A stretch of DNA of 64,000 nucleotides from Chitinophagaceae bacterium (GTDB taxonomy: Bacteria; Bacteroidota; Bacteroidia; Chitinophagales; Chitinophagaceae), in assembly GCA_021151685.1 (NCBI GenBank), contig JAGKWS010000007.1, positions 1 through 64,000 on the forward strand, given 5' to 3'. The position numbers and the translations under genes are program-made. How positions within the stretch are numbered: the stretch's first letter is position 1; each line of letters begins with the position of its first letter. Positions 27,184 to 36,442 of this stretch are shown here, one piece after another. The notes under the pieces were generated by a model. The model searched no databases, was not told the DNA's origin, and saw only the letters and a program-made list of their open reading frames with translations.

Positions 27184-28596
27184 TTAGTATATGATAGCAA
27201 GTGTTCTGTCGTCATGATTGCCGGGGCTCCAGAAGTCCATCCAGCCCGAAAGCTGATTGGCTACTTCGGTATTGCCCGGTTCAAGACGCACCTTTATGCC
27301 TTCTTCGTTACGGCCACGAAGATCTTCAAGAAATTCTTGCCATTTTTCGGGCTTTTCCAAATTGGCCTCTACCACAAATTTTGGGTCGTAGATACCATCT
27401 GTCATCAACATAATGTACTGAAAATCTGGTAGCAAACGGAATGACAGGCGACTGGCAAACTTGCGTGTATCCTGAAAAATTTCGGGCATGGTAATGAAGC
27501 GGGTGCCGCCACCATATTCGCCTACGTCCAGCCAGTTCATCATATGTACTTCGGCTGCATCGTGCGTCAGCACTGCTACAGGGCAGTCGCCTACGCCAAA
27601 GGTAAGTATAGCATAGCCAAAACTGTACCTGCGTACCAATGTGAAAATAAGGGTGGCATGCAGGTCTTTAACCGCCATGGTATGCTGCTTTGCAAAATCC
27701 TCCAACCGTTTATAGGCACTAAAGGCGGCTTTGCCCAGTGCATCGTACAGCAGCATTTGTATTTTACGGCTGGTGTCGTCTGTAGGCTGTGCAAAGTGGC
27801 TGACAAAAAGTTCTTCGGCTTGGGTGAGCCCCTCTGGCATAGTAGAAAAATAGTTAATAATTGCATCACAAGCCAACTGTGCCCCCTTGCGGGCATAAGG
27901 GGCACTACCGGCTCCGTCTGATACTGCTACAATGCTCCAGCCGGTATCGGGTAGGTGCGTGTAAGCAAAATCATCGTCGCGGAAGGAGCCTACGTTGGCG
28001 TGAGAGCGTCCCCGCTTCGAGGCTACCACTATATGTCGGTCTCCGAGGGGCGATGCAACAGCAACGTCATCTTCCTTCCAGTAGGGGTCACTTGTATCTG
28101 ATGGAAGGTTTTTCCAGAGCGATTTTGGATTGGGATTAATAATTAGTGGCAGTTTTCGTGTATGCCGCAAACCCTCGTCCTCTCCCGCAAGCCGAAACTC
28201 TATAGTAATGGCAAAATCGCCCGAAGCTGTAGGGGTGCCACTAATAGTAGCTGTGGATGCATCGTAGTTTAGCCCGCAAAGCTCAGTGCCTTTTACCTCT
28301 AGCAAGGCTGCGTTGGCAAGCCCTCTTTCTGCAAAGTTCAGTACAGTATGGTAGGGCTTGTCTACAGTGCCATTTGGTATAGCCCATGGTGCCGATAGTA
28401 TATCGTCGGCTTTTCGTCTTAGTTCCCAGTTTGCCATAATGGTATGTTGCAGGTGCAGAATTTTTTGCACTGCATCGGTGCATGTTTGTTCGTTTACAAA
28501 TTGTTCAAAGATGCCATTCTGTTTCGGATCCACCATTATGTTCCGGGTACGAAAAAGGGCATCAATATATTGTTTGGTGTCTGTAAATTGGGACAT
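27184..28596 (-). CDS. PP2C-family protein phosphatase, Ter operon
   Basis: A 470-residue protein. The first 170 residues include a helical part and an Ig-like putative domain (GTELCGLNYDASTATISGTP, then SGDFAITIEF). The phosphatase part has metal-binding signatures AVSDGAGSAPYARKGAQLAC, GVGDCPVAVL, LMTDGIYDPKF and a terminal DDRTLAII. Expected role: remove phosphates placed by the neighbouring kinase, the second member of the TerY-P triad. It lies 44 bases upstream of the kinase gene and 19 bases after the VWA gene. Confidence 0.87.
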   Translation of the reverse strand: MSQFTDTKQYIDALFRTRNIMVDPKQNGIFEQFVNEQTCTDAVQKILHLQHTIMANWELRRKADDILSAPWAIPNGTVDKPYHTVLNFAERGLANAALLEVKGTELCGLNYDASTATISGTPTASGDFAITIEFRLAGEDEGLRHTRKLPLIINPNPKSLWKNLPSDTSDPYWKEDDVAVASPLGDRHIVVASKRGRSHANVGSFRDDDFAYTHLPDTGWSIVAVSDGAGSAPYARKGAQLACDAIINYFSTMPEGLTQAEELFVSHFAQPTDDTSRKIQMLLYDALGKAAFSAYKRLEDFAKQHTMAVKDLHATLIFTLVRRYSFGYAILTFGVGDCPVAVLTHDAAEVHMMNWLDVGEYGGGTRFITMPEIFQDTRKFASRLSFRLLPDFQYIMLMTDGIYDPKFVVEANLEKPEKWQEFLEDLRGRNEEGIKVRLEPGNTEVANQLSGWMDFWSPGNHDDRTLAIIY

Positions 28597-28615
28597 AGTG
28601 TTGTGTTTGATGCGT

Positions 28616-29665
28616 TTATCCCAAAGTTTTATTCACGTCGAAACCTCCCTCGGCTGCGCCATAGTGACCTGTGGTGCCGCACCAAGGGCATGTATTTTCG
28701 GCACTATCGCCTATGCACAGCAGGTTGTTGCAAGAGCATTGGGCAAACCCTATCTGGTTGCCACAACAGGGGCATGTGGGCGACCCAATAAGTTCATCGG
28801 AATGTACCTTGCTGACATAGCCCTTGTCGGCCATTTCAAAATATGATTCGGCCACAGGGTAGGCACCCACCAACCGGTACGCTCTTGTAGACATATCGAG
28901 CCCCGGTATGCCGGCATCGGTAACTACTTTGCGGTACTTTATAAGATATGGTTGTTTGGTATTTTGGCATTTGGCGGTAACTACTACAAAATTGGGGTCA
29001 TTGTACCGGGCAGGTGGTACTGGCTTGGTAAGGTCTATGCGCGACAAAGATTCGCCATCGGGCTTCACCAGCTCGAAGCCACTGCCATTGTTATCTACAC
29101 TCACACTGCTGGTCTTTACCGATGCCGATACCCATTTGAAGAAGTGTTTGTAAGCGGCGGCATCGGCATTATGAAACAGCAGAATATTTTCGGAAAGCTG
29201 TTTCAGCAATTGTGCATCGGTATCGGTACCGAAAGAGATAATGACCAGATTGCATTTGGTGGCCCATTCTTTTTTCCATTGGGTTATGGCGGCCGATGCA
29301 TCATCGGTAGGTACACCATCGGTAAAAAGGAATATGATGGGTTTCCAATCGCCCTTTTGTTCGTAGGTGGTTGGTTTCACATCACGTTTCATCTCGGCCA
29401 TCAGGTGCTGTAGCGCACGGCCCAGCGATGTGCCGCTGCCTATGGGGAAGCGTGGCGGGTAGAACGATATTACATCTTGTAGCGGCACAAGGGTGCGCGC
29501 TTGCCCGGCAAATGCTATAATAGATACCCATACGGTTTCCAGTGCGTATGGGTCTGTTTTCAGCTCGCGAATGATAGCAGCCATACCGTCCTCTACCTGG
29601 CGTATGGGGTCTCCTATCATCGACTCTGATACATCTATCAGAAAATATACGGGCAAACGGCGCAT
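28616..29665 (-). CDS. TerY-like VWA protein with zinc-ribbon C-terminus
   Basis: A 349-residue protein. Residues 1-200 are a von Willebrand A domain with a MIDAS motif (LIDVSESM, Asp11-Ser13-Ser15; later FTDGVPTDD). The C-terminal 130 residues hold paired cysteines (CPCCGNQIGFAQC, CPWCGTTGHYG) that match the zinc-binding tail of TerY proteins (TerY-C). It is the VWA member of the kinase/PP2C/VWA triad and lies just upstream of the phosphatase gene. Metal-dependent protein binding is the expected activity. Confidence 0.88.
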   Translation of the reverse strand: MRRLPVYFLIDVSESMIGDPIRQVEDGMAAIIRELKTDPYALETVWVSIIAFAGQARTLVPLQDVISFYPPRFPIGSGTSLGRALQHLMAEMKRDVKPTTYEQKGDWKPIIFLFTDGVPTDDASAAITQWKKEWATKCNLVIISFGTDTDAQLLKQLSENILLFHNADAAAYKHFFKWVSASVKTSSVSVDNNGSGFELVKPDGESLSRIDLTKPVPPARYNDPNFVVVTAKCQNTKQPYLIKYRKVVTDAGIPGLDMSTRAYRLVGAYPVAESYFEMADKGYVSKVHSDELIGSPTCPCCGNQIGFAQCSCNNLLCIGDSAENTCPWCGTTGHYGAAEGGFDVNKTLG

Positions 29666-29715
29666 GGTGTGGTGTTTTGGTATATTGAGTAAGTGTTAGT
29701 TGTAGTGTTTGGTGG

Positions 29716-30345
29716 TTAGAGCGTAACCGAGTTGAGGTATACCGTGCCCGGCCCTGTAATGCGCAGCATAGAAAAGCCCTCGCCCCCCAGCAGGTTATTG
29801 CCGGAATAGTGAGGGGACATTTGCCCTTCCATAATAGCACTCATGCATATGAAACTTTTTTCATCGGCATAGATGGCTTGCCCGCTGGTTAACTCTAATG
29901 TGAGGGGCGCACCAACGGCATCGAGAAACACGGTACAAAAGCCCGAAATTTTCTGCATCATCAGGCCATTGCCACCTAAAAACGAGTTTACGTTCAGTTT
30001 AAAGTCTATATCGGCCTTGTCTGAAGAGGCCACATAGCTGCCAGCCCGGCATATAATGGCATTGCCGGGTAGCGTTTTCAGGTTCACTGGTAGCAAGCCA
30101 ATGCGACTGGCTACTACCAGCTTTTTGGGGTTGGGGGTCATGTTTTTCAGTTCTACCTGAAAAATGCTCTCGCCCGATAGTTTGCGTTTCAGCAGCCCAG
30201 CCACGCCCTTGTCCATCACATTTACGGTATATTGTATGCCTTCTTCGTAGTAAATAAGTGCGCCTTTTTCGCAAAAGAAACGCTCACCGGCAGTTAGTTC
30301 CACCTGAAGACATTTCAGGTCGTTGCCTAATAGTTTTACATTCAT
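29716..30345 (-). CDS. AIM24/TIGR00266-like beta-helical protein
   Basis: A 209-residue soluble protein made of repeating beta-strands, with LTAGERFFCEKGALIYYEEG at the start, LKRKLSGESIFQVELKN, and GGEGFSMLRITGPGTVYLNS near the end. This fits the AIM24 family (TIGR00266), found near Ter genes in several bacteria. Molecular function is not known. The gene is five bases after the VWA gene at 30351 and 50 bases before the next VWA gene, so it belongs to the Ter operon. Confidence 0.8.
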   Translation of the reverse strand: MNVKLLGNDLKCLQVELTAGERFFCEKGALIYYEEGIQYTVNVMDKGVAGLLKRKLSGESIFQVELKNMTPNPKKLVVASRIGLLPVNLKTLPGNAIICRAGSYVASSDKADIDFKLNVNSFLGGNGLMMQKISGFCTVFLDAVGAPLTLELTSGQAIYADEKSFICMSAIMEGQMSPHYSGNNLLGGEGFSMLRITGPGTVYLNSVTL

Positions 30346-30350
30346 AGTTG

Positions 30351-30986
30351 TTATATTACAAGATGTAGTTCGCCCGGAGGTTCGGGTAATGAGACGGTAT
30401 CAACTGTTCCCATGCTTTTGTTGCCCTGTTCTATGGTTTCTGATACCCAACGGAAGAACTGCCGCAGGGTGGCAGCATCGGCAGTATCCAGATGCACTAC
30501 AGTGTCGGTAAGTTCCTTCAGCAATTTATCGTCGGCCGATGGGCCAGCCGCACAAGCTACTATTGCCCCAAAGTTCAGCGACTTTATTTTGGGTATCATA
30601 TCGCGGTACAGTTGCAGGTCCGACGGTTTTCCGTCTGTAAACAAGAACAGCAGCGGCCGCCAGTCGCCTTTTTGGGTGGCATTGCCCTTTACAACTTGTT
30701 TGCCCACAAGGTCATGCAACATTTGCAGTGCTTGCCCCGTATGGGTAGGACCGCTCTGGGGGCACACCACCTGTGGCAACTGAAAGCTAACCAACTCGGT
30801 GAGTGGTACCAGTTCTTTCACCTCGCGGTCGTAGGTAATGATACTGAGCCAAAGCGAGTCTAAAGCCTGTGGGTCTGTCCTCAGCACATTTATCATGCCA
30901 CTAAGCGCATTATTCAGTGCCTCTATAGGCTCGCCATACATGGAGCCGGATGTATCTAATAAAAAATAGACAGGTAATCTTCTCAT
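30351..30986 (-). CDS. terY: TerY-like VWA domain protein
   Basis: A 211-residue single VWA domain with a full MIDAS: LLDTSGSMYGEP, a Thr region around SGPTHTGQAL, and FTDGKPSD. The start MRRLPVYF is chosen because the next two VWA genes begin in the same way; a GTG or ATG a few codons upstream is possible. It is closely related to the gene at 31065 and to the N-terminal half of 28616. It acts in the Ter system, probably as a metal-regulated adaptor. Confidence 0.88.
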   Translation of the reverse strand: MRRLPVYFLLDTSGSMYGEPIEALNNALSGMINVLRTDPQALDSLWLSIITYDREVKELVPLTELVSFQLPQVVCPQSGPTHTGQALQMLHDLVGKQVVKGNATQKGDWRPLLFLFTDGKPSDLQLYRDMIPKIKSLNFGAIVACAAGPSADDKLLKELTDTVVHLDTADAATLRQFFRWVSETIEQGNKSMGTVDTVSLPEPPGELHLVI

Positions 30987-31064
30987 AATTAATGGTTCGG
31001 TACAATGCATTGCGGCTACCCGTACGTTGGTGCCATACGGGTAGCCGTATAAGTTGTAACTGTT

Positions 31065-31700
31065 TTATACTACAATATTCAGTTCGGACGGTGGTGGTGG
31101 CAGCTCGTTGAGGCCAGTCACTTCCTTGCCCGTATCTTCTACCTTGGTAGAGCTAACGCCGATAGATGCCGATACCCAAGCAAAAAATTTGGAGATGGCC
31201 GACATGTCGGTATCTATCTGCACTACGTTTTCGGTTATTTTTTTCAGCGAGGCGGTATCGGCACCGCTACCGGCAGCGCAGGCAACAGTGTATGCGGTCT
31301 TCCTCTTCCTGAACTCATCCAGCCCGGTCTGCCAACTATCGGTGGGTATACCATCGGTCATGATAAACACCAGCGGTTTCCAGTCGCCTTTCTGCTCCAT
31401 AGTGGTTTTGGCCACCTCACGGTCTATACAATTACTCAGCAAGGTAAGTGCTTCGCCAAGCGATGTGGTGCCAGATGCACGAATCTCGGCCATCTGAAAC
31501 GAGGCAAGGTCGGTAAGGGGCACTACCTGTCGGGCACTACTGTCGAAGGTGATGATGCTGATGTAGGCAGTTTCTATGGCCTGCGGGTTTTGCCGCAGGG
31601 CACTAATCATTACCTGAACGCCATTTTTTACGGCCTCAATGGGTTCGCCAGCCATAGAGCCAGAAGTATCGAGCACCAGATATACGGGTAGTCTTCTCAT
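31065..31700 (-). CDS. terY: TerY-like VWA domain protein
   Basis: A 211-residue VWA protein with MIDAS elements LVLDTSGSMAGEP, ASGTTSLGEAL and MTDGIPTD. It is a paralogue of the next gene downstream (same length, same MRRLPVY start), consistent with local duplication. It lies 39 bases after the first-listed TerD (31740-32294). It is a Ter stress system component. Confidence 0.88.
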   Translation of the reverse strand: MRRLPVYLVLDTSGSMAGEPIEAVKNGVQVMISALRQNPQAIETAYISIITFDSSARQVVPLTDLASFQMAEIRASGTTSLGEALTLLSNCIDREVAKTTMEQKGDWKPLVFIMTDGIPTDSWQTGLDEFRKRKTAYTVACAAGSGADTASLKKITENVVQIDTDMSAISKFFAWVSASIGVSSTKVEDTGKEVTGLNELPPPPSELNIVV

Positions 31701-31739
31701 TTGTTTTGTTTTTATTGAACTTCAATGTTTAACAGTACA

Positions 31740-32294
31740 CTATTGGTATTTGTTGAGGAAGTCTTGCAGACCGCCACGCATACCCATACCCACAGCCTCG
31801 AATTTCCATTTGCCATCTCTTTTGTAGATACGGCCAAACTCTACGGCGGTTTCTATCGAAAAGTCTTCATCCAATTCATATTTCAGATTTTGTTCGTTGG
31901 TATCGGGGTTAAAGACACGGATGAACGAGTTGCGTACCTGCCCAAAGTTCTGGCGACGAGCTTCGGCATCGTGTATGGTTATTACCACACATATTTCTGA
32001 TACGCGTGGGTCTATCACCGTCAGGTCTATTTTTATTTGTTCGTCATCGCCATCACCATCGCCGGTACGGTTGTCGCCGGTATGCTCTACCGCATTATCG
32101 GGCGATTTTGTGTTGTTGTAGAATACAAAGTACTCATCGGCTATGAGTTTTTTGTTATCGCCAAGCATAAATACAGATGCATCAAGGTCGAATGAGGTAC
32201 CTGTTGCTGTACTATTGGTGTCCCAACCAAGACCTATCATAAATTTGGGGGCATTGAGCTGTTCGCGCTGCCCCTTCTGAAGATTTATTGCCAT
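31740..32294 (-). CDS. terD: TerD-family protein
   Basis: A 184-residue calcium-binding TerD fold. It starts MAINLQKGQREQLNAPKFMI and has FDLDASVFML, the acidic loop HTGDNRTGDGDGDDEQ that binds Ca2+ in this family, ICVVITIHDAEARRQNFGQV and FGRIYKRDGKWKFEAVG. It is one of three TerD paralogues in tandem. Such proteins take part in resistance to tellurite, phage and membrane stress, by a mechanism not fully known. Confidence 0.93.
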   Translation of the reverse strand: MAINLQKGQREQLNAPKFMIGLGWDTNSTATGTSFDLDASVFMLGDNKKLIADEYFVFYNNTKSPDNAVEHTGDNRTGDGDGDDEQIKIDLTVIDPRVSEICVVITIHDAEARRQNFGQVRNSFIRVFNPDTNEQNLKYELDEDFSIETAVEFGRIYKRDGKWKFEAVGMGMRGGLQDFLNKYQ

Positions 32295-32320
32295 GTTTAT
32301 TTTTCTTTTTTTGTATGTGT

Positions 32321-32992
32321 TTAGTTGAATTTTTTCAATAATTCTACAAGACTATCGGATGGATATGGGTCGCCAAGGGCACGGAACTTCCAAGTGCCAT
32401 CTTTGCGGTACACTTCCGAGAACATCATAGAGCACATACCATTATAGGTATCGTTGCCCGACATGGTGAACCTTGCTATTTCTTTGCCATTGTTATCTAC
32501 TGCACGTATGTAGGCGTTTTCTACCATGCCAAAGTGCTGGTTGTTTTGTTTGCCCTGATAGATGCATACAGCAAATACGATTTTTTCGTAACGGCTTTCC
32601 AGCGAGTCCAGCTTTACGATGATTTGTTCGTCATCGCCATCGCCGGCACCGGTACGGTTGTCGCCCGTCAGCCATATGTTTCCAGAGGGGTGGCGTTGCG
32701 AGTTGAAGAAAATAATATCGCCCTCGTACAGGCCTACGTTGCGGCCTTCGCGGGTTTGTACGGTACGGCCCATATTGGCTATTTTACCGTTGCTATCCAG
32801 CAGGAAGGCAATGGCATCGAGGTCGTACTCGGCTTGCTGGCCACCACCAAAGAGTTTGCCCAGGAAACCGCCACCACTTTGCTTACGCACGTCCCAGCCA
32901 AGGCCGATGGTTACGGTAGACAGGTCGTAAGTATCTCCTTTGTCATTTTTTCTGAGGTCTATGGTTTGACCTTTTATGAGGTTAATTGCCAT
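32321..32992 (-). CDS. terD: TerD-family protein
   Basis: A 223-residue TerD protein with an insertion after VTIGLGWDVRKQSGGG (a Gly-rich loop, FLGKLFGGGQQ) and the acidic loop LTGDNRTGAGDGDDEQ. MVENAYIRAVDNNGKEIARF and FSEVYRKDGTWKFRALG are standard. It is the longest of the three paralogues and lies between the other two, 26 bases and 19 bases from them. Confidence 0.93.
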   Translation of the reverse strand: MAINLIKGQTIDLRKNDKGDTYDLSTVTIGLGWDVRKQSGGGFLGKLFGGGQQAEYDLDAIAFLLDSNGKIANMGRTVQTREGRNVGLYEGDIIFFNSQRHPSGNIWLTGDNRTGAGDGDDEQIIVKLDSLESRYEKIVFAVCIYQGKQNNQHFGMVENAYIRAVDNNGKEIARFTMSGNDTYNGMCSMMFSEVYRKDGTWKFRALGDPYPSDSLVELLKKFN

Positions 32993-33011
32993 GGTATATT
33001 TAATTATTATG

Positions 33012-33587
33012 TTAACTGATTATTTCTCCTTTAAAGTATTTTGACAGAAAGAAGGCGAGGTCTTCGCGGTAGCCAATGCCCGATGCTTCAAATCGCCATT
33101 TATCGTCGCGGCGATACAGGCGACCAAATTCTACGGCAGTTTCTACAGAGAAGTCTTCGCCCAGCTCGTATTTGGCCACATCCTTGCCCGATACATGATC
33201 TACCAGTCTTATGTAGGAATCGCGCACCTGACCAAAGTTTTGCTTTCGCGACTTAGCCTCGTGAATGGTAACTACGAATAGAATTTCCTGTATGCGTGTA
33301 TCTACTTTGCTCAGGTCTACAATGATGGTTTCATCATCGCCGTCTTCGCTGTTGCCACCGGTAGGGTCGTCGCCGGTGTGGTGTAGTGCCCCATCGGCCG
33401 AATCGGTATTGCCATAAAAGACAAAATACTGTTCGGCAGGAATTACCCTGCCGCTATCTATCATAAAGGCCGAAGCGTCGAGGTCGAACGCCATACCTGT
33501 GCCTTCATTGGGTCGCCATCCCAGCCCTACGCTTAGTTGAGAGAGGCCAATATCTATTTTTTGGCCCTTTTGCAGGTTAATTGCCAT
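33012..33587 (-). CDS. terD: TerD-family protein, first gene of the Ter operon
   Basis: A 191-residue TerD protein: MAINLQKGQKIDIGLSQLSV, FDLDASAFMID, acidic loop HTGDDPTGGNSEDGDDET, IHEAKSRKQNFGQVRDS and FGRLYRRDDKWRFEASGIG. It is the most upstream gene of an eleven-gene run on the minus strand that reaches to 23691. No exact TAnnTTTG box was found in front of it; TATTTTG near 33640 is one base short of the pattern. Confidence 0.93.
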   Translation of the reverse strand: MAINLQKGQKIDIGLSQLSVGLGWRPNEGTGMAFDLDASAFMIDSGRVIPAEQYFVFYGNTDSADGALHHTGDDPTGGNSEDGDDETIIVDLSKVDTRIQEILFVVTIHEAKSRKQNFGQVRDSYIRLVDHVSGKDVAKYELGEDFSVETAVEFGRLYRRDDKWRFEASGIGYREDLAFFLSKYFKGEIIS

Positions 33588-33888
33588 AAAGTGAAGTTGG
33601 TGAGTACAATAATGAGTTCAAAATACGAATTTTTCGCATTGCGGGAACCTTTACCAATGCCTTTATTGTTGTTTGTGTGTGCCTGAATTACAATGCAGTT
33701 AAATAGTGTGTGTGTGTAATTGTTTGATTGTCATATGTATGTGTCGATTGGTCTGTGTCGGGGGTAATGATGTTAATAATTGACCCGGTTTTGTTAAAAA
33801 TGCTGGTTGGCCTCAAGATTCCACGCTTTAGCAAAGCTTTGTATCCATATTGGCACAAACTATGGGTAGCACATTATCTTTGCACACA
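33588..33888. other. 301-base gap between divergent Ter operon and lysC
   Basis: It holds the lysC promoter at its right end and must hold the Ter promoter at its left end, which was not clearly identified. A short GT run lies near 33706-33716. No gene or RNA was seen. Confidence 0.5.
33850..33882 (+). promoter_or_regulatory. Promoter of lysC, directly before the ATG
   Basis: TTG at 33850-33852 and TATCTTTG at 33875-33882, 22 bases apart. The -7 box ends six bases before the ATG at 33889, so the message is predicted to be leaderless or nearly so. This also rules out the in-frame starts further upstream. Confidence 0.6.
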
Positions 33889-35157
33889 ATGAAAGTTTAC
33901 AAATTTGGGGGGGCTTCAATTGCCACAGCCGAAAAAATGGCTGCATTATTACCAATAGTTACCGATGTGAAGGAGCCATTGTTGATAGTGATGTCGGCAA
34001 TGGGCAAAACGACGAATGCGCTGGAAAAAATATTGAATCTGGCGATAAATGAAGGTGCTGCACCCGCAATGGCTGCAGCCGAAAAATTGATAGAAGAACA
34101 TGCTGCCTATGCCCGTACACTACTGGGCGAAAGGGACTATGAGCGTGCTGACACCACTGTGCTTGCGCCCTTGTTTGCCGAGCTGCGCGAGGTGGTAAAG
34201 AGTGCCAATGGCAACTACTACGACCGTTCTTACGACCAGATAGTATGCATGGGCGAGCTGCTGTCTACAGCAATATTCAACTGTTATTTGCAACAGCAAG
34301 CAGTACCAAGCCAGTGGGTAGACGTGCGCCGGGTGATGCGTACCGATGATAACCACCGCGATGCTGCTATAGACTGGAACTATACCAAGCTGGATGCAGA
34401 GGCTATTATAGGACGAAAGCTGAAGCAGGGCAGGGTAGTAGTGGTACAGGGTTTTATAGGTGCTACGGCCGATGGATATTCGGTGACACTGGGCCGCGAG
34501 GGATCGGACTATACTGCGGCTGTGCTGGCGGCTATGCTGGCGGCATCGTCTGTAACCATATGGAAGGATGTGGATGGTTTCAGGAATGCAGACCCAAAAC
34601 AATTTCCCGACACGGTAAAGATTAACGAAATATCATTTACCGAGGTGATAGAAATGGCCTATTATGGTGCGCAGATCATACACCCCAAGACCATAAAGCC
34701 GCTGCACAACCATAACATACCGTTATATGTGAAGTGTTTCCTCGACAAGTCGTTATCGGGCTCGGTGATACGTGGCGATGTGTCTGGCATCACCTACCCG
34801 CCACTGATAGTACTAAAGGACAGTCAGGTATTGATACAGGTAACCACGCGCGACTTTTCTTTCATTACCGAAGATAACCTGAGCCGCATTTATGCGGTGT
34901 TTCATGGATTGAAGATTAAGGTGAATATGATACAGAATGCTGCCATCAGTTTTGTGGCCTGCATAGATAACCGGGAAGATAAAGTAAAGGCAGTGGTGGC
35001 TGCCTTGGCAAAGGACTACAAGGTGTCGCTGAACGAGGGGGTGAGTATACTTACAGTAAGACATTATACGCCCGAGATATTCTTTGGACTGACAAAAGGG
35101 CGACAAATACTACTACGGCAAGAAACAAGAAAGACTTTGCAAGCAGTGATAAGATGA
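33889..35157 (+). CDS. lysC: Aspartate kinase
   Basis: A 422-residue monofunctional aspartokinase, the first step to lysine, threonine and methionine. It begins MKVYKFGGASIATAEKM (the kinase KFGGAS motif). The catalytic region includes VVVVQGFIGATADGYSVTLG and the RGGSD-equivalent GREGSDYTAAV. The C-terminal ACT domains (about 300-422; KDSQVLIQVTTRDFSFITED) provide regulation. The start is fixed by the promoter box just upstream. It is divergent from the Ter operon and monocistronic up to the terminator at 35280. Confidence 0.93.
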   Translation: MKVYKFGGASIATAEKMAALLPIVTDVKEPLLIVMSAMGKTTNALEKILNLAINEGAAPAMAAAEKLIEEHAAYARTLLGERDYERADTTVLAPLFAELREVVKSANGNYYDRSYDQIVCMGELLSTAIFNCYLQQQAVPSQWVDVRRVMRTDDNHRDAAIDWNYTKLDAEAIIGRKLKQGRVVVVQGFIGATADGYSVTLGREGSDYTAAVLAAMLAASSVTIWKDVDGFRNADPKQFPDTVKINEISFTEVIEMAYYGAQIIHPKTIKPLHNHNIPLYVKCFLDKSLSGSVIRGDVSGITYPPLIVLKDSQVLIQVTTRDFSFITEDNLSRIYAVFHGLKIKVNMIQNAAISFVACIDNREDKVKAVVAALAKDYKVSLNEGVSILTVRHYTPEIFFGLTKGRQILLRQETRKTLQAVIR

Positions 35158-35279
35158 AATTTCAAATGTCAATTATAATTTATGTATATGACGATTTGTA
35201 ATACAGAAGATTTTGGTTGCATTGGGTTTGGGAAGAGGTGAGTAGTGGTGATAGTATAATTGAAATATGTAAAGTTTTG

Positions 35280-35318
35280 AAGGTCTGAAAGATTGTGTTT
35301 TACATGCTTTCAGACCTT
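35280..35318. terminator. Bidirectional terminator after lysC
   Basis: AAGGTCTGAAAG and CTTTCAGACCTT form a perfect 12 bp stem with a 15-base loop, followed by TTATATG. It lies between the convergent lysC and the secreted-protein gene. Confidence 0.75.
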
Positions 35319-35369
35319 TTATATGTTTGATATTTAAATGTTTTTATCGTTACTATAATGGTATAGCGA

Positions 35370-36281
35370 TTATTTTCGTTTGAATGTTTTTGCCACTTTT
35401 CTAAATGTTTGTATATATGTATCAAATTTTTCACGCGTTTCGCCCAAAATCAGGTAATAACCGCCTTTTTCGGTGAAAAGTATTACAAAATATACCTGTT
35501 CAGGGGTGTTTTGGTCTGTTTTCCTATCAGCAATTATTTCATAACCATCCAGGTTGTCTATACTAATTTTTTCAAACTGCTTTATCTCAGTTTTTTTATT
35601 TTCAGAAAGTTGCATTAGTCTCGTTTTCGCAAATTCTTCCCGGTTTTGAATAGCCACAACTGAAATTGAATTGGCAATAACCAAACTTGGTTTTACAGGG
35701 TTGATTTTTCCACCAACAGTGTAAAGTATGCTGCCAGTAAGGTATTTTGCTGCTTTTAGGTCAGTATTTGAAACGTCTACCATGAACGTAGCTGCATCAA
35801 GAATATTTTCTTCGAGCAAAGAATCATATTCTGTTGAAAGTAGTGATTCATTGAGCCTGGATTCTAAAGATTTGAACTCCTCGGGGTATGCTGCACTTGC
35901 CATAACTACATGGCTTGAATCGCCAAATATGAGGATTTGTTTGATGAAGTTGATGCCATATTGTTGTTTCGAGACGTAGACTAATATTGCTGGTCTATTG
36001 TGGAAGTCGATAGTTTGCTTACTGATAAGAGTTATTGCGTTTGTTTTTAAGGCATCTTCAGTAAATCCGTTAATAATTGTTTGGTATGGTGCTGGCAGCT
36101 CTTGTATCATAATAGATGCCCCTGAACTATTGTTTTGAAAACCGCCAAACGTAGTTGATGCTACAAAGTCTTCAGGTGGAATGATGGTGCATTTGGTACC
36201 GGGTACTTTCACGCGGTTGTTACTTTGGCCAAAAGCTATTTGAGTAAGTAGCAATAGTATGGTTAATAGTGTATTTTTCAT
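35370..36281 (-). CDS. Secreted protein of unknown function
   Basis: A 303-residue protein with a clear signal peptide (MKNTLLTILLLLTQIAFGQ). The mature part has two similar halves, each with a pattern like VPGTKCTIIPPEDFVAS or VKPSLVIANSISVVAIQ followed by beta-strands, somewhat like PsbP/DUF1795 modules, but no firm family was recognised. It is probably periplasmic. It is a single gene between lysC and tRNA-Leu. Confidence 0.75.
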   Translation of the reverse strand: MKNTLLTILLLLTQIAFGQSNNRVKVPGTKCTIIPPEDFVASTTFGGFQNNSSGASIMIQELPAPYQTIINGFTEDALKTNAITLISKQTIDFHNRPAILVYVSKQQYGINFIKQILIFGDSSHVVMASAAYPEEFKSLESRLNESLLSTEYDSLLEENILDAATFMVDVSNTDLKAAKYLTGSILYTVGGKINPVKPSLVIANSISVVAIQNREEFAKTRLMQLSENKKTEIKQFEKISIDNLDGYEIIADRKTDQNTPEQVYFVILFTEKGGYYLILGETREKFDTYIQTFRKVAKTFKRK

Positions 36282-36404
36282 TTACAGGTGCATTTTTTGT
36301 ATTATGTTAGGAGTGTTGTATCTCAAGGGTGTGTGCTAAGGAAACGAATATACAACGTGAATTTTATAAAAGCTATCAAGTTGCCGTTATTAGAGCATAC
36401 AAAA

Positions 36405-36438
36405 AACGAAAAAAGAGAGCAAATTGCTCTCTTTTCGT
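36405..36438 (-). terminator. Terminator after tRNA-Leu(CAG)
   Basis: AAAAGAGAGCAA and TTGCTCTCTTTT (36411-36435) form a 12 bp stem; on the minus strand it is followed by further T residues. It lies a few bases beyond the tRNA 3' end. Confidence 0.7.
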
Positions 36439-36442
36439 TTGG

